From assembly GCA_016771945.1 (NCBI GenBank), contig QZLF01000001.1:1413216-1477215 (forward strand): a stretch of 64,000 bases of DNA, in the 5' to 3' direction. This document shows positions 10,457-19,080 of this stretch, one piece after another. The notes below the pieces were generated by a model. That model saw nothing but the letters and a program-made list of their open reading frames with translations, was not told the origin of the DNA and did no database searches. The position numbers were made by a program, and so were the translations under genes. Within the stretch, counting starts at the first letter, position 1, and each line of letters starts with the position of its first letter. Source of the stretch: Candidatus Leucobacter sulfamidivorax (GTDB lineage Bacteria; Actinomycetota; Actinomycetes; Actinomycetales; Microbacteriaceae).

Positions 10457-11365
10457 ATGGACGATGAGACGGGAACCGGGCCGCACCCGCGGGTGCTCAT
10501 CGCCGCGTTCGAGGGGTGGAGCGACGCCGGAGCGGCGACGACCACCGTGCTGCAGCATCTGGGCGAGCTGATCGACGCGGACGTGCTGCACTCGATCGGC
10601 GCCGACGGCTTCGTCGACTACCAGGTGCACCGGCCGAAGATCAGCTTCGACGATGACGGGCGGCGCGTGCTCGACTGGCCCGAGACCCGTCTCTACGGCC
10701 GGGTGGAGCGCCCCGGGGAGCCCGCGGACCCCGAGGAGGAGACGATCCGCCGCATCGACGGCAGCCCGGTCTCCGACCTCTTCCTGCTCGCGGGCGTCGA
10801 GCCGGCCCGCGATTGGGCGGCCTTCGCCGACGAGGTGGTCGACGTCATCGACGCGTGGGAGATCGACACCGTGATCCTGCTCGGCTCGCTCTATTCGGAT
10901 GCGCCGCACTCGCGCCCGATCATCATCTCGCTCTCGAGCGAGGACGCCGCCGTGCGCTCGAGCACGGGCGCGACCCGCAGCGACTACGAGGGGCCGGTGG
11001 GCATCACGACGGTGCTCGAGCTCGCGCTCGTCGAGCTCGAGGTGCCGGTGCTCACGCTCTGGGCGCAGGTGCCCCACTACGTGCACAGCGCGCCCTCCCC
11101 CAAGGCGACGCTCGCCATGCTCGACAAGCTCGAGGAGCTGCTCGACGTCGTCATCCCGCGCGGCGAGCTGCTCGCGGCCGCGAACGAGTGGGAGGCGAAC
11201 ATCGACCGCATCGCCGCCGCCGACGAGGACATGGCCCGCTACATCCGCGCGCTCGAGGACGCCCGCGACGCGACCTCCGCCCCCGAGGCCACCGGGGACG
11301 CGATCGCGTACGAGTTCGAGAAGTTCCTCAACGTCGAGCCCGACGAGGACGACGAGCGGGAGTAG
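10457..11365 (+). CDS. PAC2 family protein
   Basis: A 302-residue protein of the PAC2 (proteasome assembly chaperone) family, recognised by VLIAAFEGWSDAGAA near the N-terminus, the GADGFVDYQVHRP stretch, and LGSLYSDAPHSRP in the middle. The family is widespread in Actinobacteria and its molecular role is not settled. The ATG at 10457 follows CTGGAG. A TATCCT -10-like box at 10444-10449 lies so close that the leader must be very short. It converges with mshC. Confidence 0.88.
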   Translation: MDDETGTGPHPRVLIAAFEGWSDAGAATTTVLQHLGELIDADVLHSIGADGFVDYQVHRPKISFDDDGRRVLDWPETRLYGRVERPGEPADPEEETIRRIDGSPVSDLFLLAGVEPARDWAAFADEVVDVIDAWEIDTVILLGSLYSDAPHSRPIIISLSSEDAAVRSSTGATRSDYEGPVGITTVLELALVELEVPVLTLWAQVPHYVHSAPSPKATLAMLDKLEELLDVVIPRGELLAAANEWEANIDRIAAADEDMARYIRALEDARDATSAPEATGDAIAYEFEKFLNVEPDEDDERE

Positions 11366-11380
11366 AGGCCGGCGGCAGCC

Positions 11381-12643
11381 CTATTCCTCCCGCAGCTCCA
11401 CGCCGAGCAGGGCCATCGCCGCGTCGGCGATGAGCGCGGGGTCGTCGACGCCGCGGTCGAGCGCGGCGTCCAGCGTCGCGAGCATCACCGGCGTGTCGAG
11501 GTCGTTCGCGAGCGCCTGCCGCAGCCGCTGCAGCACCGCCGCAGCGTTCGCCGGATCCTCGCCGACGCGCTCGATCCCCTCGCGCCAGGCACGCAGCCGG
11601 CGCGTCGCGACCTCGAGGTCGCCGTCGAACCACTCCCACTCCTGCCGGTAGTGGTGGGCCAGGATCCCGAGCCGGATCGCGGACGGATCGGCCCCGCCGT
11701 TCAGGAGCTTCGACACGAGCACCAGGTTGCCGCGCGATTTCGACATCTTGTGGCCCTCGTAGGCGATGAGCCCCACGTGGCAGTAGGCGTGCGCGAGCGG
11801 CGTCCCGGTGAGCGCCGTGGCGTGCGCCGCGGTGAACTCGTGATGCGGGAAGACCAGGTCCTCACCGCCCCCCTGCACCGTGAACGCCGGGCCGAGCGCC
11901 TCGCTCGCGATCACCGCGCACTCGATGTGCCAGCCGGGCCGCCCGAGCCCGAGCACGGTGCCCCAGCTCGGCTCGCCGTCGCGGGCCGCGCGCCACAGCA
12001 GCGGATCGAGCGGATCGCGCTTGCCCGCGCGTCCCGGGTCGCCTCCGCGCTCGCTGCTCAGCAGCTCCATCAGCTCGCGATCGTAGGGCGCGACGTCGCC
12101 GAGCCGCCACTGGGTCTCGGCCTCGGCCCCGCGGGTGTCGAAGTAGAGGTCGTCGCCGGCGCCGGGCGAGGCGTCGTCCGTGGGCACCGGGTAGGCGAGG
12201 CCGCGCGCCCGGAGGCGCTGCACGGCCTCGGCGATGCGGTCGATCCGCTCGGTCACGGCCACGTAGTCCGCCGGCGGGATCATGCCCAGCCGGTGCATGT
12301 CGCTGCGGAAGAGGCCGATCTGCTCGTCGGCGAGGGCGCGCCAGTCGACGCCGGTCGCGTTCGCCCGCTCGAGCAGCGGATCGTCGACGTCGGTGATGTT
12401 CTGCGCGTAGTGCACCTCGATGCCCGCGTCGAGCCAGGCGCGCTGCATGACGTCGAAGGCCAGGTAGGTCGCGGCATGGCCGAGGTGCGTCGCATCGTAG
12501 GGGGTCACGCCGCAGACGTAGAGCGTCGCGCGCTCGTCCTCGACGGGCGGGTGCTCGAGGCGGCCGGTCGCCGTGTTGAACAGCCTGGGCGCCTGGCCGC
12601 TGCCGGGCAGCTCGGGGATGCGGGGCGGCGTCCAGGTCCTCAC
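11381..12643 (-). CDS. mshC: Mycothiol ligase MshC (Cys:GlcN-Ins ligase)
   Basis: A 420-residue enzyme of the cysteinyl-tRNA synthetase fold. It joins cysteine to glucosaminyl-inositol in mycothiol synthesis. The class I signatures are present: [12 protein letters not shown] (HIGH) and HKMSKSRGN (KMSKS). Zinc ligands are suggested by [15 protein letters not shown] and the His in FPHHEF. It has the MshC-specific start [13 protein letters not shown] and lacks the anticodon-binding tail of CysS. The GTG start at 12643 overlaps the uppP stop as GTGA. Mycothiol confirms an actinobacterial host. Confidence 0.94.
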   Translation of the reverse strand: MRTWTPPRIPELPGSGQAPRLFNTATGRLEHPPVEDERATLYVCGVTPYDATHLGHAATYLAFDVMQRAWLDAGIEVHYAQNITDVDDPLLERANATGVDWRALADEQIGLFRSDMHRLGMIPPADYVAVTERIDRIAEAVQRLRARGLAYPVPTDDASPGAGDDLYFDTRGAEAETQWRLGDVAPYDRELMELLSSERGGDPGRAGKRDPLDPLLWRAARDGEPSWGTVLGLGRPGWHIECAVIASEALGPAFTVQGGGEDLVFPHHEFTAAHATALTGTPLAHAYCHVGLIAYEGHKMSKSRGNLVLVSKLLNGGADPSAIRLGILAHHYRQEWEWFDGDLEVATRRLRAWREGIERVGEDPANAAAVLQRLRQALANDLDTPVMLATLDAALDRGVDDPALIADAAMALLGVELREE

Positions 12644-13497
12644 TGCGCCACTCCCTGCGCGACGGCGACGCCCCCGTCGGCGGTCAGCACTCCCGTGGCG
12701 AGCAGCACGATGATGACGATACCGAGCAGCACCCGGTATACGACGAACGGCATGAAGCTTCCCTTCGATATGTAGCGCATGAACACCCCGATCACCACGA
12801 GGGCGACGACGAAGGCGATCACGGTGGCGACGGCCGTGTAGCCCATCGGGGTCGTCGCGGGCTCCCGCAGTGCCTTGGCGAGCTGGTAGAAGCCCGAGCC
12901 GAGCACGGCGGGGATCGCGAGCAGGAACGAGTAGCGCGCCGCGGCCTCCCGCTTGTACCCCATGAGCAGGCCCGCGGTGATGGTGCCGCCCGAGCGGGAG
13001 ACGCCCGGCACGAGGGCGAGGGCCTGCGCGAGGCCGAAGAGCACCGCGTGCTTCCAGCCGAGCCGGTCGAGCGTCAGCGCGCGCCGGCCGAGGCGATCCG
13101 CGAGCCCCAGCAGCAGGCCGAAGAGGATGAGCATCGCCGCGACGATCCAGAGCGAGCGGAACGTGGTCTCGATCTGATCCTGGAACAGCAGGCCCAGCAC
13201 GACGATCGGGATCGTGCCGAGGATGATCCACCAGCCCATGAGGGCGTCAGGGTCGCGACGCGGCACGGCGCCCCAGAGCGAGCGGAACCAGCGGCCGATG
13301 ATCCGCACGATGTCCCGCCAGAAGAACACGATGACGGCCGCCTCGGTGCCGATCTGGGTGATCGCGGTGAAGGCCGCGCCGGCGTCGCCGGCGCCCATGA
13401 GCTCGCTCGCGATGCGCAGGTGCGCGCTCGACGAGATGGGCAGGAACTCGGTGAGTCCCTGGATGAGCCCGAGCACGATCGCCTCGAACAGACCCAT
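12640..13497 (-). CDS. uppP: Undecaprenyl-diphosphatase UppP (BacA)
   Basis: A 285-residue integral membrane enzyme that dephosphorylates undecaprenyl pyrophosphate to recycle the cell-wall lipid carrier. The N-terminal signature [18 protein letters not shown] and the second active-site loop [12 protein letters not shown] are intact, and about eight hydrophobic helices follow. The ATG at 13497 has GGAGG 7 bases upstream. It is coupled to mshC downstream and lies 62 bases after the M20 peptidase gene. Confidence 0.95.
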   Translation of the reverse strand: MGLFEAIVLGLIQGLTEFLPISSSAHLRIASELMGAGDAGAAFTAITQIGTEAAVIVFFWRDIVRIIGRWFRSLWGAVPRRDPDALMGWWIILGTIPIVVLGLLFQDQIETTFRSLWIVAAMLILFGLLLGLADRLGRRALTLDRLGWKHAVLFGLAQALALVPGVSRSGGTITAGLLMGYKREAAARYSFLLAIPAVLGSGFYQLAKALREPATTPMGYTAVATVIAFVVALVVIGVFMRYISKGSFMPFVVYRVLLGIVIIVLLATGVLTADGGVAVAQGVAQ

Positions 13498-13559
13498 GCG
13501 GTTCCTCCGTATCCCCCGCCCGCCGGGAGCGGGCCAGCGTCAAGACTAGCGGGTCGGTC

Positions 13560-14897
13560 TCAGTAGCTGCGCAGCAGGTCCACGAGCACGCGATGGCCGA
13601 AGTCGAGGGCGTCGAGCGGCACCCGCTCGTCCACACCGTGGAACATGCCGGGGAAGTCGAGGTCGGCGGGCAGGCGGAGCGGCGCGAAGCCGTAGCCGGT
13701 GATGCCGAGGCGCGCGAGCGCCTTGTTGTCGGTGCCTCCGGAGAGCATGTAGGGTAGCACGCGCGCCTCGGGATCGTGGCGCTCGAGGCAGGCGACCACG
13801 GCCTCGACCAGCTCGCCCGCGAAGGGCGCCTCGAGCCCGATGTCGCTGTGCACGGTCTCGATCTCGATGTCGTCGCCGACGATGCGCTGGATCTCGTCCA
13901 GGATCCCCGGCTGGTCGGCGGGCAGCGTGCGCACGTCGACCAGCGCCTCCGCCGTCTCCGGGATGACGTTGTGCTTGTACCCGGCGCTCAGCACGGTCGG
14001 GTTGCTCGTGGTGCGCAGGCTCGCCTGGATGAAGCCCGCGGCGGGTCCGATGCTCAGGATCAGCTGCTCGGGGTCCAGCTGCCTCGGCTCCTGGCCGAGG
14101 ATCGCCGCGATCTCGTCGACCAGCTCACGGGTCGTGTCGCACAGGACCACCGGCCACTCGTGCCGGCCGAGCGCCGCGATCGCCTCGGCGAGGCGCGTCA
14201 CCGCGTTGTCGTGCCACACCCGCGAACCGTGCGCGGCGCGGCCCCGGGCCCGCAGGCGGATCCAGTCCATCGCCTTCTCGCCGGTCTGCACGAGATAGGC
14301 GCGGGTGCCCGCGAGATCGATCGAGTAGCCGCCGACCTCGCTGATCGCCGTCCCCGCCCCGGCGAAGAGCTCCGGATGCGCGTCGACGAGGTGGTGGGAG
14401 CCGTAGACGCCGCCGTTCTCCTCGTCCGAGAAGAAGGCCAGGATCACGTCCCGGCGGGGCCGCTCCCCCGCGCGCAGCAGCTCGGCGACCGAGGTCAGGA
14501 TCATCGCGTCCATGTCCTTCATGTCCACCGCGCCGCGGCCCCACAGCATGCCGTCGCGGACCACTCCCTCGAAGGGATCGACGCTCCAGTTGGATGCGTC
14601 GGCCGGCACCACGTCGAGATGGCCGTGCAGGACGAGCGCGGGCAGGCCCGGATCGGCGCCCTGCACGCGCGCGATCGCGCTCGCGCGGCCCGGTGCGGAC
14701 TCGATGATCACGGGATCGAGGCCGAGATCGCGCAGATAGGCCGCGACGTAGTCGGCCGCGGGGCGCTCGGGGTTCGCGTCGCCGCCGCCCCGGTTCGAGG
14801 TGTCGAAGCGGATCAGATCGCGCGCGATGCGCGCGGTCTCGGAGAGCACGGGCTCGGCGCCGCGGCTCTCGGGATCGGTGCTCTGGACGTCGCTCAT
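13560..14897 (-). CDS. M20 family metallopeptidase
   Basis: A 445-residue zinc peptidase. Metal-ligand regions are clear: LHGHLDVVPA, GRGAVDMKDMDA, and SDEENGGVYGSHHL, followed by a dimerisation domain and a C-terminal His in the GMFHGVDERVPL segment. Members cleave dipeptides or acylated amino acids in the cytoplasm; substrate cannot be set from sequence. It is the first gene of a leftward unit with uppP and mshC. Confidence 0.9.
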   Translation of the reverse strand: MSDVQSTDPESRGAEPVLSETARIARDLIRFDTSNRGGGDANPERPAADYVAAYLRDLGLDPVIIESAPGRASAIARVQGADPGLPALVLHGHLDVVPADASNWSVDPFEGVVRDGMLWGRGAVDMKDMDAMILTSVAELLRAGERPRRDVILAFFSDEENGGVYGSHHLVDAHPELFAGAGTAISEVGGYSIDLAGTRAYLVQTGEKAMDWIRLRARGRAAHGSRVWHDNAVTRLAEAIAALGRHEWPVVLCDTTRELVDEIAAILGQEPRQLDPEQLILSIGPAAGFIQASLRTTSNPTVLSAGYKHNVIPETAEALVDVRTLPADQPGILDEIQRIVGDDIEIETVHSDIGLEAPFAGELVEAVVACLERHDPEARVLPYMLSGGTDNKALARLGITGYGFAPLRLPADLDFPGMFHGVDERVPLDALDFGHRVLVDLLRSY

Positions 14898-15049
14898 GCC
14901 CTCCAGCCTAACCAGGCGAGCGGGCGGTGTTCATCTGTGTTCCGGCGGATGACCGGCGGATGACCGGCCGATCCTGCGACGGATTCGTGCGCACCCCGGA
15001 TCCGTGCTAGGTTATTCTCTGTTCGCCGGGAGGAACCGGCGGATCGTTC

Positions 15050-15135
15050 GCGCGGGTGGCGGAATTGGCAGACGCGCTAGCTTGAGGTGCTAGTGCCCGT
15101 ATTAGGGCGTGGGGGTTCAAGTCCCCCCTCGCGCA
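15050..15135 (+). tRNA. tRNA-Leu (anticodon GAG)
   Basis: All arms fold. The acceptor pairs GCGCGGG with CTCGCGC, the anticodon arm is CTAGC-TTGAGGT-GCTAG giving anticodon GAG, there is the long variable arm of a leucine tRNA, and a T arm with TTCAAGT. CCA is not encoded. The 3' end from 15115 is also the left attachment site of the mobile element; because the repeat restores the same bases, the tRNA stays intact. Confidence 0.97.
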
Positions 15136-15137
15136 CG
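15115..15137 (+). repeat. attL: 23-bp direct repeat at the tRNA-Leu 3' end
   Basis: The 23 bases starting GTTCAAGTCCCC and ending GCGCACG occur again, without change, at 26363-26385. The copy here is the T-arm and acceptor end of tRNA-Leu. With an integrase gene reading toward it 80 bases away, this is the classic tRNA-type attachment site. Confidence 0.95.
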
Positions 15138-15195
15138 AACAGAAAATGGCCTCTGACCTGGGGTTTAGATCCCCGGGTTGGGGGTCATTTTCGTG
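15138..15195 (+). terminator. Inverted-repeat region after tRNA-Leu inside the element
   Basis: GAAAATG and CATTTTC pair across this stretch and enclose a GGGG-TTTAGAT-CCCC hairpin. It may replace the tRNA terminator that insertion moved to 26392. Weakly supported: there is no long T-run. Confidence 0.35.
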
Positions 15196-15197
15196 CC

Positions 15198-15217
15198 ATG
15201 TGCTGAGATATGTGCTA
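15198..15217 (+). promoter_or_regulatory. Pair of ATGTGCT motifs near attL (candidate integrase arm sites)
   Basis: ATGTGCT occurs at 15198-15204 and ATGTGCTA at 15210-15217, 12 bases apart. The same pair with the same 12-base spacing and orientation occurs at 26225-26244 near attR. The second motif covers the stop codon of the integrase gene. Confidence 0.5.
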
Positions 15218-16501
15218 AGCCCCACCGAGATGGGCCGCGAAGCGGTCTGCTGCGGCTTTCTGCATCGTCGGGGTGACATGGCTGTAGATGTTCATCGTGG
15301 TTGTGATGGTGGAGTGCCCCAGGCGCTCCTGTACTACCTTGGGATGCTCGCCAAGCTCCAGCAGGAGTGTGGCGTGCGTGTGGCGCAGCCCCTTGATCGT
15401 CACGCGGGGCAGCGTCGGGTGTGCCTTGGCGAGCCAGTTCATGCGGCGATCCCAGCGGCTCGTCATGGCGTCGGGTGAGCGCAGCTTGCCCTCGTCGTCA
15501 CCGAACACATACGCATCGGCTTTCGCCAAATCGAACGACACTTCGGCGCGGGCGACCTTGTAGGAGGCGAGCACTTTGAGGGTCGCGGCGTCCACGTCGA
15601 TCACGCGGGCGGTGCCCGTTTTCGTGGTCTTGGTGGTCGTCCAGTCCTCGGTGTTCACCGCTCGCCGGATGCTGATGCGCCCGGTCTTGGTGTTGATGTC
15701 GTTCCATCTGAGCGCGAGAGCTTCGGAGCGTCGCATCCCGGTGTAGGCGATCAGTCGCCACAGTGGGAACAGTTCGTCTTGCAGTTCCTTCTCGTTCCAA
15801 GTGAGGAACGTCTGTAGCTGCTCGCCCGTCCAGGTCACGATTTCCGGTTTCTGCGCTCGAACCTGTGACGACTTCGGGGCGTTCACGGTGCGCTTCTTCT
15901 TTGCCGGGTTGACTTGGATCAGCCCATCGTCGATTGCGGCGTCGAGGATCGCGCCGAGGACGACGTGCACCTTGTGGATGCTGTTGGCCGAGAGTGGTTT
16001 GCCTTTGCCGTACTCGTCCTTGCGCCCGCTCTTTTCCAACTCCCGGTAGTGGGAGCCGATGCGGGTGGCGGTGAGCTTGTCGATCCTGATGCGACCCAGG
16101 TCGGGGGTGATGTGGTTACGGATGATCTTCCGATACCCCTTGATCGTGGAATCGGCCAGCCGCAAGCTCGACATCCAATGCTCGGCGTACACACCGACCG
16201 TGGGGGTCTTGCCCTGGAACTTCTCGTTCCTCGCTTTCTTTCGTAGCGCCTCGGTGAGCGCGGCCTGTGCTTCTTCGAGGTCGGTGAACCCGCCACGGGT
16301 GAGCCGCTTCTCGCCCAGCTCGGGCTTCTCCGGGTCGATCAGCACATAGATTTGGAACTTCCACCGTCGCCCCTTGCGGGTCTGGTAGTCGCCCAGCGAT
16401 CCCTGATGCCGCGACCGGGAACGTCGCTGCTGCTTCTGCTTCACCCCCTCAACGCTGCTCGGTGCCGCCTCGTCCGGCGGCGGGTGACTGGCTGGTGCCA
16501 T
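15215..16501 (-). CDS. int: Tyrosine recombinase / integrase
   Basis: A 428-residue site-specific recombinase. An N-terminal arm-binding domain (YQTRKGRRWKFQIYVLID) precedes a core-binding SAM-like domain (VYAEHWMSSL) and the catalytic domain. Catalytic residues visible are Arg in TGMRRSEALALRW, the HxxR-type box around LRHTHATLL, LGHS, and the tyrosine nucleophile near residue 406 in TTTMNIYSHV. The ATG at 16501 has AAAGGAG upstream. It points at the tRNA, its stop lies 78 bases from attL, and it is 31 bases downstream of the XRE gene, probably cotranscribed. It would catalyse integration into tRNA-Leu and, with the Xis-like protein, excision. Confidence 0.95.
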   Translation of the reverse strand: MAPASHPPPDEAAPSSVEGVKQKQQRRSRSRHQGSLGDYQTRKGRRWKFQIYVLIDPEKPELGEKRLTRGGFTDLEEAQAALTEALRKKARNEKFQGKTPTVGVYAEHWMSSLRLADSTIKGYRKIIRNHITPDLGRIRIDKLTATRIGSHYRELEKSGRKDEYGKGKPLSANSIHKVHVVLGAILDAAIDDGLIQVNPAKKKRTVNAPKSSQVRAQKPEIVTWTGEQLQTFLTWNEKELQDELFPLWRLIAYTGMRRSEALALRWNDINTKTGRISIRRAVNTEDWTTTKTTKTGTARVIDVDAATLKVLASYKVARAEVSFDLAKADAYVFGDDEGKLRSPDAMTSRWDRRMNWLAKAHPTLPRVTIKGLRHTHATLLLELGEHPKVVQERLGHSTITTTMNIYSHVTPTMQKAAADRFAAHLGGA

Positions 16502-16532
16502 AGACCTTGCTCCTTTCTCTCGTGGTGGTTCG

Positions 16533-17093
16533 TTACTCGAACGCGAGTGAGGCGTTCGGGTCGAGTTGCAACAGCCTGCCGGTGGCGTGTTCCTCGCGGG
16601 CGGTCTGCACGTCGTAGCGTTCCTGGTACACCTCGCGCGGAGTGATACCAACCTGGCCGCGGTCGTACTTGGCGAGTATTTCCTCGGCCCAGTGCGCCGA
16701 GTTGATCGCTTGGAAGCGTTGCTCTTTCCAGTAGCGCACCAAGTCCTCGGTGGTGAGCTTCACGGCGCCTGCGACCCATGCCTGTATCTCTTCGGGTAGG
16801 AACGACTCGGGCACCCCGGTCAGCGTGACCGCCTCAGCAAGCGGGGTAAGAAGAGCTGCGGGTGTGGTGCGGAGGATGTAGGCGAGGGCGGTGAGGTCGT
16901 CCACGTCCACGCGCCGGTCGCCGTTCTCGATCTTGCTGATCCCCGACGGGGCGAGCTTTCGGCCCGCCTCGGTCATCAGCCGGGCGGCGGTGCGCACGTC
17001 CATGCCGATGGCCTGGCGTGCGGTGCGGAGGTTCTGGGCGACGTGCTCGTGCGTGATCCCGGCGGGGTTTCCCCGCACTCGTTCTGTTTCCAT
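16533..17093 (-). CDS. XRE-family helix-turn-helix regulator
   Basis: A 186-residue DNA-binding protein. Residues about 17-80 form a Cro/CI-type domain (VAQNLRTARQAIGMDVRTAARLM and SGISKIENGDRRVD). The C-terminal half is helical and may sense or dimerise. The ATG at 17093 lies 6 bases after a TACGTT -10 box, so the message is likely leaderless. It sits between integrase and a divergent excisionase-like gene and probably controls the lysogeny-like switch of the element through the palindrome at 17116. Confidence 0.85.
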   Translation of the reverse strand: METERVRGNPAGITHEHVAQNLRTARQAIGMDVRTAARLMTEAGRKLAPSGISKIENGDRRVDVDDLTALAYILRTTPAALLTPLAEAVTLTGVPESFLPEEIQAWVAGAVKLTTEDLVRYWKEQRFQAINSAHWAEEILAKYDRGQVGITPREVYQERYDVQTAREEHATGRLLQLDPNASLAFE

Positions 17094-17099
17094 ACTAGG

Positions 17100-17145
17100 A
17101 ACGTACATGCCCGCTCTTGACTCGTCAAGCACCATACTGTACTTT
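17100..17145. promoter_or_regulatory. Divergent promoters sharing a palindrome
   Basis: The palindrome CTTGAC-TC-GTCAAG (17116-17129) holds both -35 boxes. Rightward: TTGACT (17117-17122), 17-base spacer, TACTTT (17140-17145). Leftward: TTGACG (complement of 17123-17128), 17-base spacer, TACGTT (complement of 17100-17105). A regulator bound here would close both promoters at once. Confidence 0.75.
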
Positions 17146-17188
17146 ATTGGGAACTCAGGACTCTTGATTAGGGACGGCAGGCAGGGCG

Positions 17189-17428
17189 ATGAGAGACATA
17201 TCGGTGACATTGGACGACTTACGGGCCTCCCGTAACGCGGTCATTACACGGGCGGAGGCTGCGGCGGCGCTCGGGGTCGATCCCCGCACGATCACGGCGA
17301 GCATCGAGAACGGGTCGATCCCGTCCGTGAAGCTCGGCAGGCGGGTCGTGATTCCACGAGAGAAGTTCCTGCGCATCTTCGACGGCGACGACGCACACTC
17401 CACGGTTCCCGGCACCCCCGCGCGGTGA
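17189..17428 (+). CDS. Excisionase-like HTH DNA-binding protein
   Basis: A 79-residue protein with a winged helix-turn-helix of the excisionase/MerR-like type: VITRAEAAAALGVDPRTITASIENGSIPSVKLGRRVVIPREKFLRIF. Such small proteins act as recombination directionality factors beside tyrosine integrases. It is transcribed away from the XRE-int pair from the shared promoter region; the likely transcript start is near 17152, giving a short leader. A role in excision is inferred from family and position. Confidence 0.75.
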   Translation: MRDISVTLDDLRASRNAVITRAEAAAALGVDPRTITASIENGSIPSVKLGRRVVIPREKFLRIFDGDDAHSTVPGTPAR

Positions 17429-17440
17429 ACAGGGCTGGTG

Positions 17441-17455
17441 GTGCCGATTCGGCAC
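17441..17455 (+). terminator. Short hairpin after the excisionase-like gene
   Basis: GTGCCG-ATT-CGGCAC forms a 6-base stem with a 3-base loop, 13 bases past the stop. No T-run follows, so function as a terminator is uncertain. A second small stem, GTCCG/CGGAC, follows near 17470-17490. Confidence 0.3.
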
Positions 17456-17537
17456 TCCCGTGCTGGTCGTCCGGCGCTTTGTCGGACGTGCCGCGTAGAC
17501 TGAACTCACGAAGCCGACCACAAGGAGGCACCCCATT

Positions 17538-17744
17538 ATGGCGACGAAGACTCGCGTATCCGAGGCGCACGTTCAGCGCGTGCTCACTGAGGTGCAGGCC
17601 GGGCAGCAGACCGCCGGTGAGCAGATGACCCCCGAGGGGCTGGAGCTTCTGGCCCGCCAGGTGCGCGGCGAGATCACCGTGGACGAGGCTGTCGAAGTGA
17701 TCGCCGCCCGTACCCGCGCACGCCTGGCCGCTCGCACCGCCTGA
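17538..17744 (+). CDS. vbhA: VbhA-like antitoxin
   Basis: A 68-residue protein directly upstream of a Fic gene. The second half, TPEGLELLARQVRGEITVDEAVEV, fits the conserved end of the VbhA antitoxin family. VbhA proteins block Fic enzymes with a helix carrying (S/T)xxxE(G/N). Here the two best candidate positions read GQQTAG or TEVQAG, so Ala stands where the inhibitory Glu is expected. AAGGAGG lies 11 bases upstream of the ATG. Antitoxin identity is well supported by context; inhibition by the classical Glu mechanism is not. Confidence 0.75.
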   Translation: MATKTRVSEAHVQRVLTEVQAGQQTAGEQMTPEGLELLARQVRGEITVDEAVEVIAARTRARLAARTA

Positions 17745-17760
17745 ACCGCTCGGCGTCGCG

Positions 17761-18546
17761 ATGCCTGATCGGTACACCTATCCGGGAAGCGATGTTCTGG
17801 TCAACACGTTCGGCATCACCGACTACGACGACTGGAAAGATGCTGAGGCCGACTTCATCGGTGCCCGCATGGGTGCGCTACGCGAGCACCCCGTCGCTGG
17901 TGGCTACGATCTGCCGCACTTGCAAGCGATCCACGCCTACCTGACGCAAGATATGTACTCCTGGGGTGGCGAGATTCGCGCCACCGACACCCATCCCGGC
18001 GGCACCGGCATTGCGCATTGCCGCCCGCAGTTCATCGTTCCCGAGACGGAGCGCGTGTTTGGTGCGCTCGCCCAGCGCGACTACCTGCGCGACCTGGACG
18101 TGGATGCGTTCTCGGATGGGCTGGCGTGGGTGTGGGGTGAGACGACGGCGATCCATCCGTTCCGTGACGTGAACACGCGCAGTCAGCATGTCTTCTTCAA
18201 CCAGCTCGCCCGCGATGCCGGGTGGGTGATCGACTGGTCGCAGATCCCCGGCGACGTGTTCGCCCATGCCCGCACCCTCGCCATCGTGGAAGATCACTCC
18301 GGGCTTGACGCGCTGATCCGCCCGAACCTCGTCACCGTCGAAGACGCCGCACGCTCCGACCGGCTCACGGCGAGCCTGGACGGGCACGCACAGGGCTTCA
18401 CCACTCGCCGGTCGGTGCGCGACCCGGAGACGTTGGATCGCGCGCTCGACGCCGCCCGGCAGCGCCGCTGGAACCTCCAGCCGCCTGAGGCGTTCGGTGG
18501 CGCGTCGCCCTGTGATCCGCGCAGCGGCCCCTCGCTCGGCCTATAA
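17761..18546 (+). CDS. fic: Fic-domain protein (VbhT-like AMPylase toxin)
   Basis: A 261-residue Fic protein. The Fic core is recognised by LQAIHAYLTQDMYSWGGEIR near residue 52-72 and the active-site loop HPFRDVNTRSQ at about 132-142. The consensus is HxFx(D/E)GNGRxxR; catalytic His132 and the following Phe are kept, but the first Gly of the loop is Val and GNG is VNT. The C-terminal 60 residues are charged and end in a Pro/Ser-rich tail. It starts 16 bases after the antitoxin gene. Fic toxins of this class add AMP to target proteins; here the altered loop makes activity uncertain. It converges tail to tail with the relaxase extension. Confidence 0.85.
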   Translation: MPDRYTYPGSDVLVNTFGITDYDDWKDAEADFIGARMGALREHPVAGGYDLPHLQAIHAYLTQDMYSWGGEIRATDTHPGGTGIAHCRPQFIVPETERVFGALAQRDYLRDLDVDAFSDGLAWVWGETTAIHPFRDVNTRSQHVFFNQLARDAGWVIDWSQIPGDVFAHARTLAIVEDHSGLDALIRPNLVTVEDAARSDRLTASLDGHAQGFTTRRSVRDPETLDRALDAARQRRWNLQPPEAFGGASPCDPRSGPSLGL

Positions 18547-19080
18547 GCCCAGGATCGGGCCGTCACGCCGTGGCTCTGTGCTCGGGTGGTTCTGCTCGAC
18601 CGTGCCGCGCAGTCGCCGCGCGCGGTCAGCGGCAAGCTGCCGGAGCTGCTCTGCCGCTGCACGCTTCACTTCGACCAGTGCGGCGGCTTGCTCGGGCGGC
18701 AGGGCGCGCAATTCCTCGGCATCGCGCCGCGCCACCGCCGCCTGTGCGTGCACGTTGCGGGCTTCGCGGTCGGGGCGGATGAACCGTGCTCGTATCGGGT
18801 CACGACGCACCCGTTCGACCCCCAACTCTCGCGCGAGCAGCGTGAGGCGTTCGCGGTTGTGCTGGTCTTTGAGCGCCGCCCGCCCAGACTGCGCATCCGC
18901 GAGGCGGCGGTCAGCGTCGATCACTCGCGGGTCGTTCTCGGCACGCCGCTCGGCAGCGGTGGTGGCCCACTCGGTGAGGCCGTCACCGTGGCGCGGTAGT
19001 ACACCCCAGGCGTCGCGCACCTGCTCGCGTGCCGTGTGGGTGCGCTCGGTCGCGGCCTGGTACTCCTGTCGCGCTCGGCG
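18541..19080 (-). pseudogene. C-terminal part of the relaxase, cut off by an in-frame TGA
   Basis: The frame is open and continuous with the relaxase frame: after the TGA at 19081-19083 it reads on for 179 residues to a TAG at 18541. The encoded sequence is Arg/Ala/Glu-rich and helical (ATTAAERRAEND, DADRRLADAQSGRAAL, LPPEQAAALVEVKRAAAEQL), as expected for the coiled tail of actinobacterial MobF relaxases. A GTG at 19020 could also start a separate 159-residue protein, which would need its own ribosome site; none is strong. I favour a split tail. Confidence 0.6.
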
